From Candidatus Rifleibacterium amylolyticum (GTDB lineage: Bacteria > Muiribacteriota > Ozemobacteria > Ozemobacterales > Ozemobacteraceae), in assembly GCA_009917695.1 (NCBI GenBank), contig JAACJG010000009.1, positions 248,001 to 312,000 on the forward strand: a stretch of 64,000 nucleotides of DNA. Reading direction: 5' to 3'. The stretch's first letter is position 1. Every line of letters begins with the position of its first letter. The notes beneath the pieces were generated by a model. The model did not search any database and was not told the origin of the DNA. It saw only the letters and a program-made list of their open reading frames with translations. This document shows positions 8,875-17,641 of the stretch, in pieces. Position numbers and translations under genes: made by a program.

Positions 8875-10128
8875 TTAACGCGAGTTGAATTCTTCTGCCA
8901 TGCGAATGCGTTCTATTGCCGGCGGATGAGAATACAGCCAGAATACGCGCAAAGGTGAAGGCAGCAGATCAGAGCGATTATCACGTGATAACCTGACCTG
9001 GGCACTGATAAAAACATCACGCAGACCGGTAAGCTCGAGAGCAACCCGGTCTGCTTGTCTTTCCATGAACTGGCTGATCTGACTCTCAACTGGCGCGACA
9101 AAAAGCTGCAGAAGCATGAAGAGAACCATAAGGAAAGGCAACCCGGATGCTCCGGAAATGTCTTTCAGGCCGAACCAGGAAACCTCAGCCAGTATCGGAA
9201 AAACCGCCCGATATGTTAATGCGATCAACAGCATCGCGAGCACGCCAATGCTCAATCCCCAGGCGACATGACTGTATTTCCAGTGACCAGCCTCATGTGC
9301 AAATATAAGAGCGGCTTCGTCTGGTGTATGGCTCTTGATGAGATTGTCGTAGAGAACAATACGCCGATGTCTGCCAACACCGGTAAAATAGGCATTGGTA
9401 TGCTTTGAATAACGGCTTTCGTCAATCACATAAACTTCATCTACTTCCATCCCGGCCTGTTCAGCCATACCGAGGATGTCGGCTTTGAATTTGCCATCTT
9501 CAAGCAGGGTCTGGTTATAGAAAAGAGGAGTTATCAGTATTGGCGCCAGCAGCGTTACTGCCAGTGAGAAAGCCCCCATGACACCGGGCACCAGAATCGG
9601 CCATTTCTGAGGGAACCAACGTATTACTGCGAGCAGAATAAGTATGGCAACGGTCTGTAGACCGAGACCGAGCAGAACCGACTTGAAATAGCGCAGCAGC
9701 CAGCCGGCAAAGCCTATATTGGAAAAGCCGCTCTCTGCCTCCCGCCAGTAGCCCAGATAAATGGAAGATGGCAGAGACATCAACTGTATGAGCAGCAAGC
9801 TGGTGAGAATGAAATGCAGATCCTGGCGAAGCAGACCAGGCCCGGCCACAGCACCACTTCTCAGCCACAACGACTCGAATAAGCCATATCGCAACATGGC
9901 TATCAGTGTTCCAATCAGCAAAAACCCGTAAACGGCTCTGAACCAGAAGCCATACATTGCATATTCGCGGCCGGCAGAAATATCGGCATCGGAAAAGTAA
10001 CGCAATACTGACTCTCTGAGCGCAGGATCAGTATTGCCGAAAAACTGACTGCTCATCAACACTATTCTCAGAACGCACCACGCAATCACCAGCAGCCAGA
10101 ACAATTTTTCTACTTTTTCAGCATTCAT
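8875..10128 (-). CDS. M48 family metalloprotease, Ste24/CAAX-protease-like
   Basis: This 417-residue protein has several hydrophobic segments and a zinc motif H278-E-A-G-H282, with a downstream MERQAD segment providing the third ligand glutamate. The length, the N-terminal membrane region and the motif ALIFAHEAGHWKYSH match the Ste24-type branch of M48 rather than the shorter HtpX. In eukaryotes Ste24 trims prenylated proteins; bacterial members probably act in membrane protein quality control, which is inference here. The ribosome-binding site is weak. The gene stands alone. Confidence 0.9.
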   Translation of the reverse strand: MNAEKVEKLFWLLVIAWCVLRIVLMSSQFFGNTDPALRESVLRYFSDADISAGREYAMYGFWFRAVYGFLLIGTLIAMLRYGLFESLWLRSGAVAGPGLLRQDLHFILTSLLLIQLMSLPSSIYLGYWREAESGFSNIGFAGWLLRYFKSVLLGLGLQTVAILILLAVIRWFPQKWPILVPGVMGAFSLAVTLLAPILITPLFYNQTLLEDGKFKADILGMAEQAGMEVDEVYVIDESRYSKHTNAYFTGVGRHRRIVLYDNLIKSHTPDEAALIFAHEAGHWKYSHVAWGLSIGVLAMLLIALTYRAVFPILAEVSWFGLKDISGASGLPFLMVLFMLLQLFVAPVESQISQFMERQADRVALELTGLRDVFISAQVRLSRDNRSDLLPSPLRVFWLYSHPPAIERIRMAEEFNSR

Positions 10129-10271
10129 GAACTCAATGTATTCTCATCGCAGCAGCCTGTCAATGCCAATCTGCCGCCAGAGATATGTATCAGATTTATT
10201 TTTTGCTGAAAGGGCTGACGAAATTTTCAACTGCTATTCTAAAACAGTCAGGTTAGTGGTAGATTGTCTAC

Positions 10272-10553
10272 ATGAAATGGCCCGATCCGCTAATCCGCAG
10301 GCAGCTTGCACGCACTCTCGCCAATCAGGCGAAGCCTGCCAGCACAAGACTGCAACCCAGAAACAGCAAGCAGTCTGCACCCTCTACACCACGAATAAAC
10401 TGTCGAGAGTGCATAAGCTTTTACATTACCTGGGAAACAGCTACGCCTTATGGCTGCAAAGCGCACGGCTTTAAATCAGCACAGATCCCGTCAATGGTAG
10501 TTTTTTCGACATCAGGCGAGCACTGTCTGCTGTTTCGCCCCAAATCAGCCTGA
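10272..10553 (+). CDS. Small four-cysteine protein of a conserved uncharacterised family
   Basis: The frame encodes 93 residues. The first 40 are basic and low in complexity. From residue 41 it matches a family pattern I recall from many bacterial genomes: C44-x2-C47, YITWE, YGC (C62), GFKS, PS-x-VVF, and SG-x2-C85-LLF. The four cysteines suggest a small metal-binding fold. Members are sometimes labelled uracil-DNA glycosylase, which I regard as a transferred misannotation since the protein is far too small. The start is uncertain because no good ribosome-binding site precedes the ATG; the conserved part alone may be the true protein. It sits alone between an M48 protease and murC. Confidence 0.65.
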   Translation: MKWPDPLIRRQLARTLANQAKPASTRLQPRNSKQSAPSTPRINCRECISFYITWETATPYGCKAHGFKSAQIPSMVVFSTSGEHCLLFRPKSA

Positions 10554-10562
10554 ATAGCTTTC

Positions 10563-10591
10563 TTGCAAAACACCCCGATCTGTGCTATTGT
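10563..10591 (+). promoter_or_regulatory. Candidate promoter for murC with extended -10
   Basis: TTGCAA (10563-10568), a 17-base spacer and TATTGT (10586-10591) preceded by TGC form an extended -10 promoter just after the small cysteine protein gene. The implied leader to murC is about 140 bases, in which I see no known riboswitch. Confidence 0.45.
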
Positions 10592-10736
10592 TTAACGCCA
10601 TTAGAGATGCATACATTCCAACGATTTGCAGTTGATCTGAGATTTTTCTTAAACATTTAGAGATAACTGTCGATAAATATTAAGAAAAATACCTGTCAGC
10701 AGGCAGGTGACTGCAAGGAGGCGCGAAATAAAAAAA

Positions 10737-12152
10737 ATGACTAAACAAAGCAGGATTCACTTTATTGGAATCGGCGGCGTTGGAATGAGCGGCCTGGCTC
10801 ACATCTTCCTCAATCGTGGCTACAGAATTTCTGGTTCTGACATCTCTGAAAGCGAGCGCACAGAGGCGCTGAAAGCAAGAGGGGTCGAGATTTTCATCGG
10901 GCACAGTGCGTGCAACCTGCCGGCCGACACGGGCCGGGTGGTAGTGTCAACCGCAATCTCAACCGACAATCCGGAACTGGCAGGCGCTCACAAACGCAAC
11001 ATTCCGGTTCTGCATCGTTCAGATCTCCTTGCTGAACTCTTTCTCGATTCAAAATGCGGTATCGCCGTTGCCGGATGTCATGGCAAAACCACAGTCAGCT
11101 CAATGCTGGCAACAGTACTTAAAGTCACCGACAAAGACCCGACCTGTGTAATCGGCGGTTACGTCGCCGCCCTCAACGGTTATTCATCGGCAGGGCATTC
11201 TGACCTTTTCGTCGCCGAAGCAGACGAAAGTGATGCCACCTTTCTCAAGTATTTTCCGCAATACGGCGTTATCACCAATATCGACAACGACCACCTCGAC
11301 CACTACGACAGCATTGCTGCCATAATCAAAGCATTTGAAGTTTTTGCCGGGCATATTTCAACCGACGGCGCTCTCTTTATGTGTGCCGACGATACTCTTA
11401 CCAGAAACCTGGCAGTACCGGAAAAGCTTCGCACAGTAACTTACGGTATCGATACCCCGGCCGATTTCATGGCTACAAATATCAGCTACCAGCCTTTCGG
11501 TTCTTTTTTCGACCTGACAGTAGCCGGCCAGAATTACGGGCGATTTGAACTCTCTGTGCCTGGCCGCCACAATGTGCTCAACGCGCTTTCGGTAATTGCG
11601 TTCTGCTCAGAAATCGGCATGAATCTCAGCGAAATACAGACCGGTTTCAATCATTTCCGCGGAGCCGGCCGGCGCTTTGAGAAAAAAGGCGAATGCGAAG
11701 GTGTTACCTTTATCGATGACTACGGTCATCACCCCAACGAAATCAAGGCAACCCTCGAAGCCGCATCATCTCTGGGTGCCCGCCGCGTAGTTGTAGTTTT
11801 TCAGCCGCATCGCTACTCGCGAACCCTCTTTCTGTCACATGAGTTTGGTCGTTGTTTTGATAATTGCGACAAACTTTTTATAACCGATATTTATCCGGCC
11901 TCCGAGCAACCGATTCCCGGAGTGACCAGTCGCGTGATTCTTGATCACATGCCAGTAGCCAACCGCCGCAAAGTCAAGATGGTTAAAAACGTCGACGACG
12001 TGAAGTTCCATCTGCTCAACTTTGTTGAGCCCGGCGACGTTGTGTTTACTATGGGAGCCGGCAGCATTACCCGGGTCGGCCCCGATGTTCTTGAATCAAT
12101 GCGCGCCCGCAGCCTCACTTTTAACGACATTCCTGTTAAAACAGCCGTCTGA
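10737..12152 (+). CDS. murC: UDP-N-acetylmuramate--L-alanine ligase
   Basis: This 471-residue Mur ligase joins L-alanine to UDP-N-acetylmuramate using ATP, the first peptide step of peptidoglycan synthesis. The N-terminal IHFIGIGGVGMSGLA loop binds the UDP substrate, AGCHGKTT is the ATP-binding loop, EADESD and NIDNDHLDHYD are Mur ligase centre motifs, and DDYGHHPNEIKAT is the MurC-specific C-terminal signature. The ATG is chosen because the conserved N-terminus begins right after it; an AAGGAGG at 10715-10721 sits about 15 bases upstream, unusually far, and a GTG at 10707 is the alternative. No other dcw-cluster genes are nearby, so murC is isolated here. Confidence 0.95.
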   Translation: MTKQSRIHFIGIGGVGMSGLAHIFLNRGYRISGSDISESERTEALKARGVEIFIGHSACNLPADTGRVVVSTAISTDNPELAGAHKRNIPVLHRSDLLAELFLDSKCGIAVAGCHGKTTVSSMLATVLKVTDKDPTCVIGGYVAALNGYSSAGHSDLFVAEADESDATFLKYFPQYGVITNIDNDHLDHYDSIAAIIKAFEVFAGHISTDGALFMCADDTLTRNLAVPEKLRTVTYGIDTPADFMATNISYQPFGSFFDLTVAGQNYGRFELSVPGRHNVLNALSVIAFCSEIGMNLSEIQTGFNHFRGAGRRFEKKGECEGVTFIDDYGHHPNEIKATLEAASSLGARRVVVVFQPHRYSRTLFLSHEFGRCFDNCDKLFITDIYPASEQPIPGVTSRVILDHMPVANRRKVKMVKNVDDVKFHLLNFVEPGDVVFTMGAGSITRVGPDVLESMRARSLTFNDIPVKTAV

Positions 12153-12178
12153 GACTCGAATAATATCGGAGAACCCAC

Positions 12179-12292
12179 ATGACCATACTTACCGCTCTTT
12201 TCCTGTTGAGTGTTGCCGTTGTAATTTCCCGCGCCTCTGTAGCAGTAGGCTTCATGGTGCTCGACAAAATCAAGGATCGCTACGGTTCCTGA
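12179..12292 (+). CDS. Small single-pass membrane protein downstream of murC
   Basis: A 37-residue frame starts MTILTALFLLSVAVVISRASV, one hydrophobic helix, and ends with a charged tail (LDKIKDRYGS). GGAGA lies 8 bases before the ATG, and the frame ends 17 bases before a strong terminator, so it sits in the murC transcript. I do not recognise the family. The ribosome-binding site, position and amphipathic composition support coding, but nothing assigns a role. Confidence 0.5.
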   Translation: MTILTALFLLSVAVVISRASVAVGFMVLDKIKDRYGS

Positions 12293-12309
12293 ACTAAATC
12301 AGATAAAAT

Positions 12310-12346
12310 GCGGCGGGCAGATCATTTCTGCCCGCCGCTTTGTTTT
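12310..12346 (+). terminator. Strong intrinsic terminator after murC
   Basis: A perfect 12-bp GC-rich stem (12310-12321 with 12327-12338), a 5-base loop and a TTTGTTTT tail. The opposite strand has a short CATTTTATC tail, so it may also stop transcription of the convergent M16 protease gene. Confidence 0.9.
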
Positions 12347-12355
12347 AGCCTCAAC

Positions 12356-14905
12356 TCAAGGCTGGGTAATCGCCAGACTATATGAACCGCTGGCCAGAAG
12401 ATATGACCTGGCTACTTCGCTAACCTGTTCCTTGCTGACAGCATTTATCTGTTCGGTGTATTTACGATAAAAATCAAAACCCTTGCCAAAAAGTTCGTCA
12501 GAAGCGTAATTATTGGCCATCGAAGCGTTATCGACAAGCGTCAGTGCATATTGCCCTATCAGATATTTCTTGGCGTCTTCGAATTCTTCGTCAGTGAATC
12601 CTTCATCGCGAAAGACATCGATCTCCTGTTTTAAACGCTGCGTCGCAGTGGCAACTTTTGCAGCAGCGGTGCTGATCGAAGCGAGAAAATAACCGCCATT
12701 GGCCATTCCAACGTTGAAGGCCCAGGTAGAATAAGCCAGAGAATCCTTAGCCCGCAGGTTTTTAAACAAACGCGAAGACATACTTCCCGAAAGAATTGTC
12801 GTGGCTATTGCCATCGGCGCAACTTTTTCATCATTTGCCGCAAAAGTTCTCGCAGCATAAATTATCTGAGCCTGCTCGCGATTCTTTTTCAGGGTGACTT
12901 CAACCGGCTCAGTTATATCTTTGAGTTTATATGGCTTGAACTCATTGGCCTTGCCCTGAGAAAACCTGCCAAGACTCTGCAACAGCGCCTCTTTGAGTTC
13001 ACGCGTATAAAAGTCGCCAACAATGGCTACAACCATGTTAGAGCCAACGTAATGCTTTTTGTGAAATTCCTTGAGATCCTGCGTTCGAAAACGTTTCACA
13101 TCATCAATTTTGCCGTATGAAGAATAGGCAATTGGAGTATCTGGATAAAGTGCTTCGAGAGCACCCTGAACCGTATATTTGTAAAGATCGTCTTCGTCAG
13201 CCTTGATCCAGTCTTCAACCTGCTTTTTGAGCTTGGTCAGCTCAGACTCCGGGAATTCAGGCCGTTCGAGAATGCTGAGCATAAGTTCGAGAGAAGGCAT
13301 GAAGTTTTCGGCAAGGCATTGAAGGTCGAAAGAAACATAGCTCTTGCTGGCAGTTACCGAGAACCTGGAGCCCATGCTCTCGAATCTGGCAGCGATTTCT
13401 TCGCTTGTCATACCGGCTGCCCCGCGTTGCAGCATTTCGGCAACAAGATTGGCAAGGCCGGCTTCGCGCTTGTCTTCGGCCATTCCGCCAGCGGCAATTT
13501 TAAATGATACCGCCACGAGAGGCGAAACATTATTCTGCTTCAGTATCAGCCGCATACCGTTATCGAGCGTTATCATTTCGGGAACGGCGTCTGGTGCAGG
13601 CGGTTCTGGTTCGAGCCGGGCAACAGTAAGATTTGAATCGACGAAATACTTTCTGGCGACTGTAGCAATATCTTCACTGGTTACCAGTCTGATATTCTCG
13701 ACAAAGCGGTCGGCATCTTCGACATCAGACAGCATGGCAAAATGACCGTAATTGGTTGCCTGATCTTCAGCCTTTTCACGATCATAAATATCTTCAGCAA
13801 TGATCTGCTGGCGGGCTTTTTCGAGTTCAGCCCCGTCTATTTCACCCTGATGTAATCTGTAGACAATTTTGCGGGCAGCTTCGATGAACGGCCTTACTTT
13901 ACTCTGAGAAGTCACACCGCCAACCTGAAAAAGCATGGGGAACTGGCTTGAATAATAGCCTGCCCCGGCCGAAACCGCCAGCTGCTTCTGTTCAACCAGC
14001 TCCTGCCAGAGCCAGCTCGACATGCCGCCACCGATAAGGCGGGCAATTACGTAAAGAGCGAATCGGTCACTACTGGCGATTCCCGGTACTTTCCAGCCCA
14101 TACGCACATAGGCGTGCTGCAGATCGGCATATTCGATGCGGGAGCGCATTTTCTCCTGAATCGGCTCTTCTGGAATCTGCTGCGCAGGAACCGGCTGCCG
14201 AGGGACGTCACCCATGTATCTGCGGACAGAATCAATGGCCTGATCTACTTTTACATCGCCCACAATCACCACCCACATGTTGGCCGGCACATAAAACTTT
14301 TTGTAATATGCATAAAGCTTGTCTCGGGTAACCTCTTCAAGATTTTGCAGATAGCCAACTATTGGATGCCGATACGGGTGCAGCTGAAAAGACTCTTCCA
14401 TAATCAGCTGAACGATACGGTTGCCTGGGTTGTCGAGGCTCATACGCAATTCTTCGATCACGACCTGCGTCTCTTTTTTCAGTTCGTCGGCATCGAATGA
14501 GCTGTTGAGAACTGCGTCAGCCTGCAACTGCATCATCTTGTCAAAGAACTGCGACGCGCCAACCAGGTAAAAACAGGTGTAATCGTTTGCAGTAAAGGCA
14601 TTCTGATGAGCACCAATTTTCTTGATTTCGTTATCCAGCGCACCATATGGATAAGTAGAAGTTCCTTTGAACATCATGTGCTCGATAAGATGGCTGTAGC
14701 CTTCTTCTCCAGGCTCTTCATTGACCGAACCAACTTTGATCCAGACGTTCAACGCCACAACTGGAGCAGAGTGCACTGGTTTAACAAAAACCTTCAAACC
14801 ATTATCGAGAGTGAATACCTGTCCGGCCGATTCTGAGCTGGCAGCAAAGGCCATCTGCACAGTCAACAGCATAAAAACGGCAAGCAATTTAAAGACTGAC
14901 TTCAT
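12356..14905 (-). CDS. Secreted M16 family zinc protease (two M16 modules)
   Basis: The protein has 849 residues from the ATG after GGGAG; an in-frame start 12 codons upstream would spoil the signal peptide. A signal peptide ends near residue 22 (MAFAA). The first M16 module carries the inverted zinc motif H72-L-I-E75-H76 and a downstream VVIEELRM with the third ligand. The second half repeats the fold (starting near ITLDNGMRLILKQ) but has NLVAEM instead of the zinc motif, so it is the usual inactive partner domain. Such tandem proteins act as clamshell peptidases in the periplasm or at the cell surface; the substrate is unknown. It is divergent from the SLH gene. Confidence 0.93.
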   Translation of the reverse strand: MKSVFKLLAVFMLLTVQMAFAASSESAGQVFTLDNGLKVFVKPVHSAPVVALNVWIKVGSVNEEPGEEGYSHLIEHMMFKGTSTYPYGALDNEIKKIGAHQNAFTANDYTCFYLVGASQFFDKMMQLQADAVLNSSFDADELKKETQVVIEELRMSLDNPGNRIVQLIMEESFQLHPYRHPIVGYLQNLEEVTRDKLYAYYKKFYVPANMWVVIVGDVKVDQAIDSVRRYMGDVPRQPVPAQQIPEEPIQEKMRSRIEYADLQHAYVRMGWKVPGIASSDRFALYVIARLIGGGMSSWLWQELVEQKQLAVSAGAGYYSSQFPMLFQVGGVTSQSKVRPFIEAARKIVYRLHQGEIDGAELEKARQQIIAEDIYDREKAEDQATNYGHFAMLSDVEDADRFVENIRLVTSEDIATVARKYFVDSNLTVARLEPEPPAPDAVPEMITLDNGMRLILKQNNVSPLVAVSFKIAAGGMAEDKREAGLANLVAEMLQRGAAGMTSEEIAARFESMGSRFSVTASKSYVSFDLQCLAENFMPSLELMLSILERPEFPESELTKLKKQVEDWIKADEDDLYKYTVQGALEALYPDTPIAYSSYGKIDDVKRFRTQDLKEFHKKHYVGSNMVVAIVGDFYTRELKEALLQSLGRFSQGKANEFKPYKLKDITEPVEVTLKKNREQAQIIYAARTFAANDEKVAPMAIATTILSGSMSSRLFKNLRAKDSLAYSTWAFNVGMANGGYFLASISTAAAKVATATQRLKQEIDVFRDEGFTDEEFEDAKKYLIGQYALTLVDNASMANNYASDELFGKGFDFYRKYTEQINAVSKEQVSEVARSYLLASGSYSLAITQP

Positions 14906-15058
14906 ATTTGTCTCCCACTTGATTTTGCGACATTTTATCACTATTCCGGCAGTACAGCCATAGCAGCCGATAATTCACAGCAAAATATTTGTGGGCTTCT
15001 AATCGCCAGACAGCCTGATGCCGATAGTAACTGTAAGATATATACATTGGAGTCTCTT

Positions 15059-16270
15059 ATGAAAAAGGCAAACAGTTATTTTCTGGCCGGAGCCATACTG
15101 GCTGCAATGGTAATCGCAGCTGCCGACGGCAATCTCATAAAATCAGTATTCGCCAGCAACAGCTTTGGGCGCCTTCCACGCGAACTCAGACTTGGCAGCG
15201 AACTCGGCATAATCATGCCCGAACAGCTTAAAACAAAAACGCTGAACGGGAGAATATCATCAGCGGCATTTTCTGAGAAGCTTGCATTGGTAATGATGCT
15301 GCTGGGAGCCACCGAAGCGGCTGACAGCAAAGAATTGCTTCAGAATGGCATCATAAAAGGCAGCAGCCGCTCAGGCAGTATTTCGCGCGCAAATGCCCTT
15401 GAAACTCTGGCCAGGGCCAGCATGTTTCTTGCGACAAAGGGCCTGATAAGCCATGAAAACGCCAAAGCCAGCAATTACCGGGACTACAGAATTGCCGACA
15501 AATATGCCGGCGCCTTTGCCTGGCTTCAGACAAAATATGTTGTCAGAGGTTACCCGGATGGCTCACTCGGCAAGAATAAAAATCTGACCCTGCGTGAAGC
15601 GGTATTTTTCCTGCACCGGTTTTATGAAGCGGCATCAGCTGAAATGATGGGCAGAAGGCCGGCAGAGAAACTGAGCTTCATCGATCTTCCGCTCAACCAC
15701 CCAATAATGCAGGCAATTGAAAATCTCACTCAGGCCGGCGCCTTTGATAAGATCATTCTTCGCCCCAGCTTCGACGGCGACTCCTTTGTCAGCGCAGCCG
15801 ATCTTACCGAAATGCTCAACGGTATCTTTGCAAGAGCTGGCAAAGACATCGACGAAATCCGCATTAAATCAATATTTTCTGAACCTGCCGATTCATTCGG
15901 CAGACGGCAGCATCTGGCACTTGCTCTTGAATACATCCTTGACATCTTCGCCAAAGATCGCCTGGCAGCCGAGAAGATCAGATATCAGGATGTCAGCATC
16001 GAACAACCTGAATATGAGTCTCTTGTTAAACTGGCCGGTTGCGGGCTCAAGCTTGGCTATGGCGATGGACGTTTTGCCGGCAGCGAATCGGTAACCTGGT
16101 ATGAAACAGTCAGGTTGTTTGATGAAGTGCTGAAATACGCCACAGTTCCTGCGCCATCAAGTGACACCAAAGACCGACTGGCAGTCAAATCAGATCTTGA
16201 GGCGCTCAAAGCGCTGCTGAGAGCCAAAAAAGACAAGATCCATCAGATCCTTACTCAGAACAAGAAGTAA
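15059..16270 (+). CDS. Exported SLH-domain protein
   Basis: This 403-residue protein starts at the ATG after TTGGAG, with an N-terminal signal segment (MKKANSYFLAGAILAAMVIAAADG). One clear S-layer-homology repeat lies around residues 140-190 (YAGAFAWLQTKYVVRGYPDG, then the L-T-R-E-A pattern); a second, poorer one appears near 330-370 with LGYGDGRF. SLH domains usually bind secondary cell-wall polymers or the outer-membrane-linked peptidoglycan layer, anchoring surface proteins. No enzymatic domain is evident. Its stop codon abuts the convergent stop of the next gene. Confidence 0.75.
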   Translation: MKKANSYFLAGAILAAMVIAAADGNLIKSVFASNSFGRLPRELRLGSELGIIMPEQLKTKTLNGRISSAAFSEKLALVMMLLGATEAADSKELLQNGIIKGSSRSGSISRANALETLARASMFLATKGLISHENAKASNYRDYRIADKYAGAFAWLQTKYVVRGYPDGSLGKNKNLTLREAVFFLHRFYEAASAEMMGRRPAEKLSFIDLPLNHPIMQAIENLTQAGAFDKIILRPSFDGDSFVSAADLTEMLNGIFARAGKDIDEIRIKSIFSEPADSFGRRQHLALALEYILDIFAKDRLAAEKIRYQDVSIEQPEYESLVKLAGCGLKLGYGDGRFAGSESVTWYETVRLFDEVLKYATVPAPSSDTKDRLAVKSDLEALKALLRAKKDKIHQILTQNKK

Positions 16271-16837
16271 TCAGACTCGGCTTAAAATCAGGCGTTCCTC
16301 TGGCATACAACTGAAAACCAGCTCCTTGCCAGCTGCAAAAGCAATGCTTTCGGCCGCCAGCTTGGCTTCTCGTGCGCAAATGGAAGAAAAAACCCTCTCA
16401 ACAGCAAAGCCGTCACCATCCCTGACAAATACCTTTACCACCCAGAGACTGGCAGTGTTGGTAAAAATGCACTCGGAACTTCTGGCCAGTTCAACATTGA
16501 GCACTTCATCAAAGTGGCACGCAGTTGAGCGGACACCCAATATACTCGACTCAAGCAGGGCAATCTTGAATTGCGACCTGTAAATGTCAACGCGTTTACG
16601 ATAGGTAACCAGCACCAGGCCGGCGAGTATGAACCCGGCTGAAACAGCGAGACAACAGATACAGAATTCGAACAGAGAAAAAAACAGCTTGCCACGCAGC
16701 AACTGTGTAATAATGCCGATACCGGCAAATATGAACAAAGCGCCGAGCAAAACACAGGCTCGCGATGTCCTGAAAGTTACGACATCACCACCGTTGTCTT
16801 CAACCTTCATGACTTTAAAACTGCTTAGAAACCCCAT
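16271..16837 (-). CDS. Two-TM membrane protein of unknown function
   Basis: The 188-residue protein has two predicted membrane helices (about 28-48 and 54-80) separated by a short loop, followed by a soluble C-terminal domain of about 105 residues that is likely beta-rich. I do not recognise the family. The ATG at 16837 has GGAG immediately adjacent, which is poor spacing, so Met10 (16810) could be the start. Its stop codon is directly next to that of the SLH gene on the other strand, with no intergenic base. Confidence 0.65.
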   Translation of the reverse strand: MGFLSSFKVMKVEDNGGDVVTFRTSRACVLLGALFIFAGIGIITQLLRGKLFFSLFEFCICCLAVSAGFILAGLVLVTYRKRVDIYRSQFKIALLESSILGVRSTACHFDEVLNVELARSSECIFTNTASLWVVKVFVRDGDGFAVERVFSSICAREAKLAAESIAFAAGKELVFSCMPEERLILSRV

Positions 16838-17119
16838 CTCCAGCTTTCCCCAGGCACGTTTTGTAATTTTTTATCAACGTGTTGCCGATAATAACAAACG
16901 AAAGCAGTCAGGTCAATGTTTTTTATTGCGGAAAGTGGCGTACACTCAGGATTTAAGAATAGAAGTACGATACCAGAGCGAAATAAATTCAGTGTACACC
17001 CAAATCTCGACAATCAGGCGATTTGAACACCGTTCATAAACCAGCTGATTTTGGGAATCTGCAAATGGAGTACTGTTGCCGCAAAAGGGTACAACAGAAA
17101 AACAACGCCAGAATTGCGA
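16838..17119. other. 282-bp non-coding gap
   Basis: The gap lies between the DUF523 gene and the two-TM gene on the same strand. It is AT-rich. An imperfect inverted repeat (GTACACTCAGGATTT near 16940 and AAATTCAGTGTAC near 16985) is visible. I see no convincing gene. Confidence 0.4.
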
Positions 17120-17641
17120 TCAACGATCGAGATCGCGGCAGACGCCTGATTTAAGGGCATCATAGAATTGAACTTCGTCAAGAAGCCTTAATCCAGAGCT
17201 GGCAAGCAATTGGGCTGTCACTCCAGAGCCTCCTACAAGACGGCCGGAAAATGTACCGTCATAAACTTCTCTGATACCGCAGGAAGGGCTTCTACTCTTT
17301 AAAACAGCCAACTCAGCGCCATGCAGCCTGGCAAAGCGCAAAGTTTCTTCGGCCCCGTTAACGAAACAGACTGTCATATCAGCTCCAGATCTGTTTAACA
17401 CCTTACCCCTGCCGTCCAACACGGCTACGGCGTCATTCTGTAATTCACATGGAATTCTGGGCGTCGGCATGCCGCCGAGTTGTTCCGGACAAACAGGCAA
17501 CAACAGATAACGCTCAAAAAGAGCATTCCAGAAAAGAGCGTCTGCGGCATGAACCGATGCCGCAGACGCCTTATAGTTACATTTGCATCCGGTCAGGCAG
17601 GCGCTTATCAATATACGACTGCCAGGTCTGATATCTATCAA
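17120..17641 (-). CDS. DUF523 domain-containing protein
   Basis: A 173-residue DUF523 protein: the N-terminal ISACLTGCKCNY cysteine motif, the LLPVCPEQLGGMPTPR segment and the C-terminal SRSPSCG motif are diagnostic. The conserved cysteines suggest metal binding or redox chemistry, but the family's activity is not known to me. It begins right at the end of the TadB-TadC fusion gene, so it is probably co-transcribed with the Tad motor, although DUF523 genes are usually unrelated to pili. Confidence 0.85.
   Translation of the reverse strand: MIDIRPGSRILISACLTGCKCNYKASAASVHAADALFWNALFERYLLLPVCPEQLGGMPTPRIPCELQNDAVAVLDGRGKVLNRSGADMTVCFVNGAEETLRFARLHGAELAVLKSRSPSCGIREVYDGTFSGRLVGGSGVTAQLLASSGLRLLDEVQFYDALKSGVCRDLDR

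Noticed and set aside
10127-10474. 115-codon frame overlapping the small cysteine protein
   Set aside because: The competing frame from 10272 carries conserved cysteines and family spacing; this one does not.
10592-10736. Possible riboswitch in the murC leader
   Set aside because: About 140 bases of AT-rich leader without any convincing paired core or known aptamer motif.
16825-17013. 62-codon frame in the gap after DUF523
   Set aside because: It overlaps the start of the two-TM gene and has no ribosome-binding site or recognisable features.
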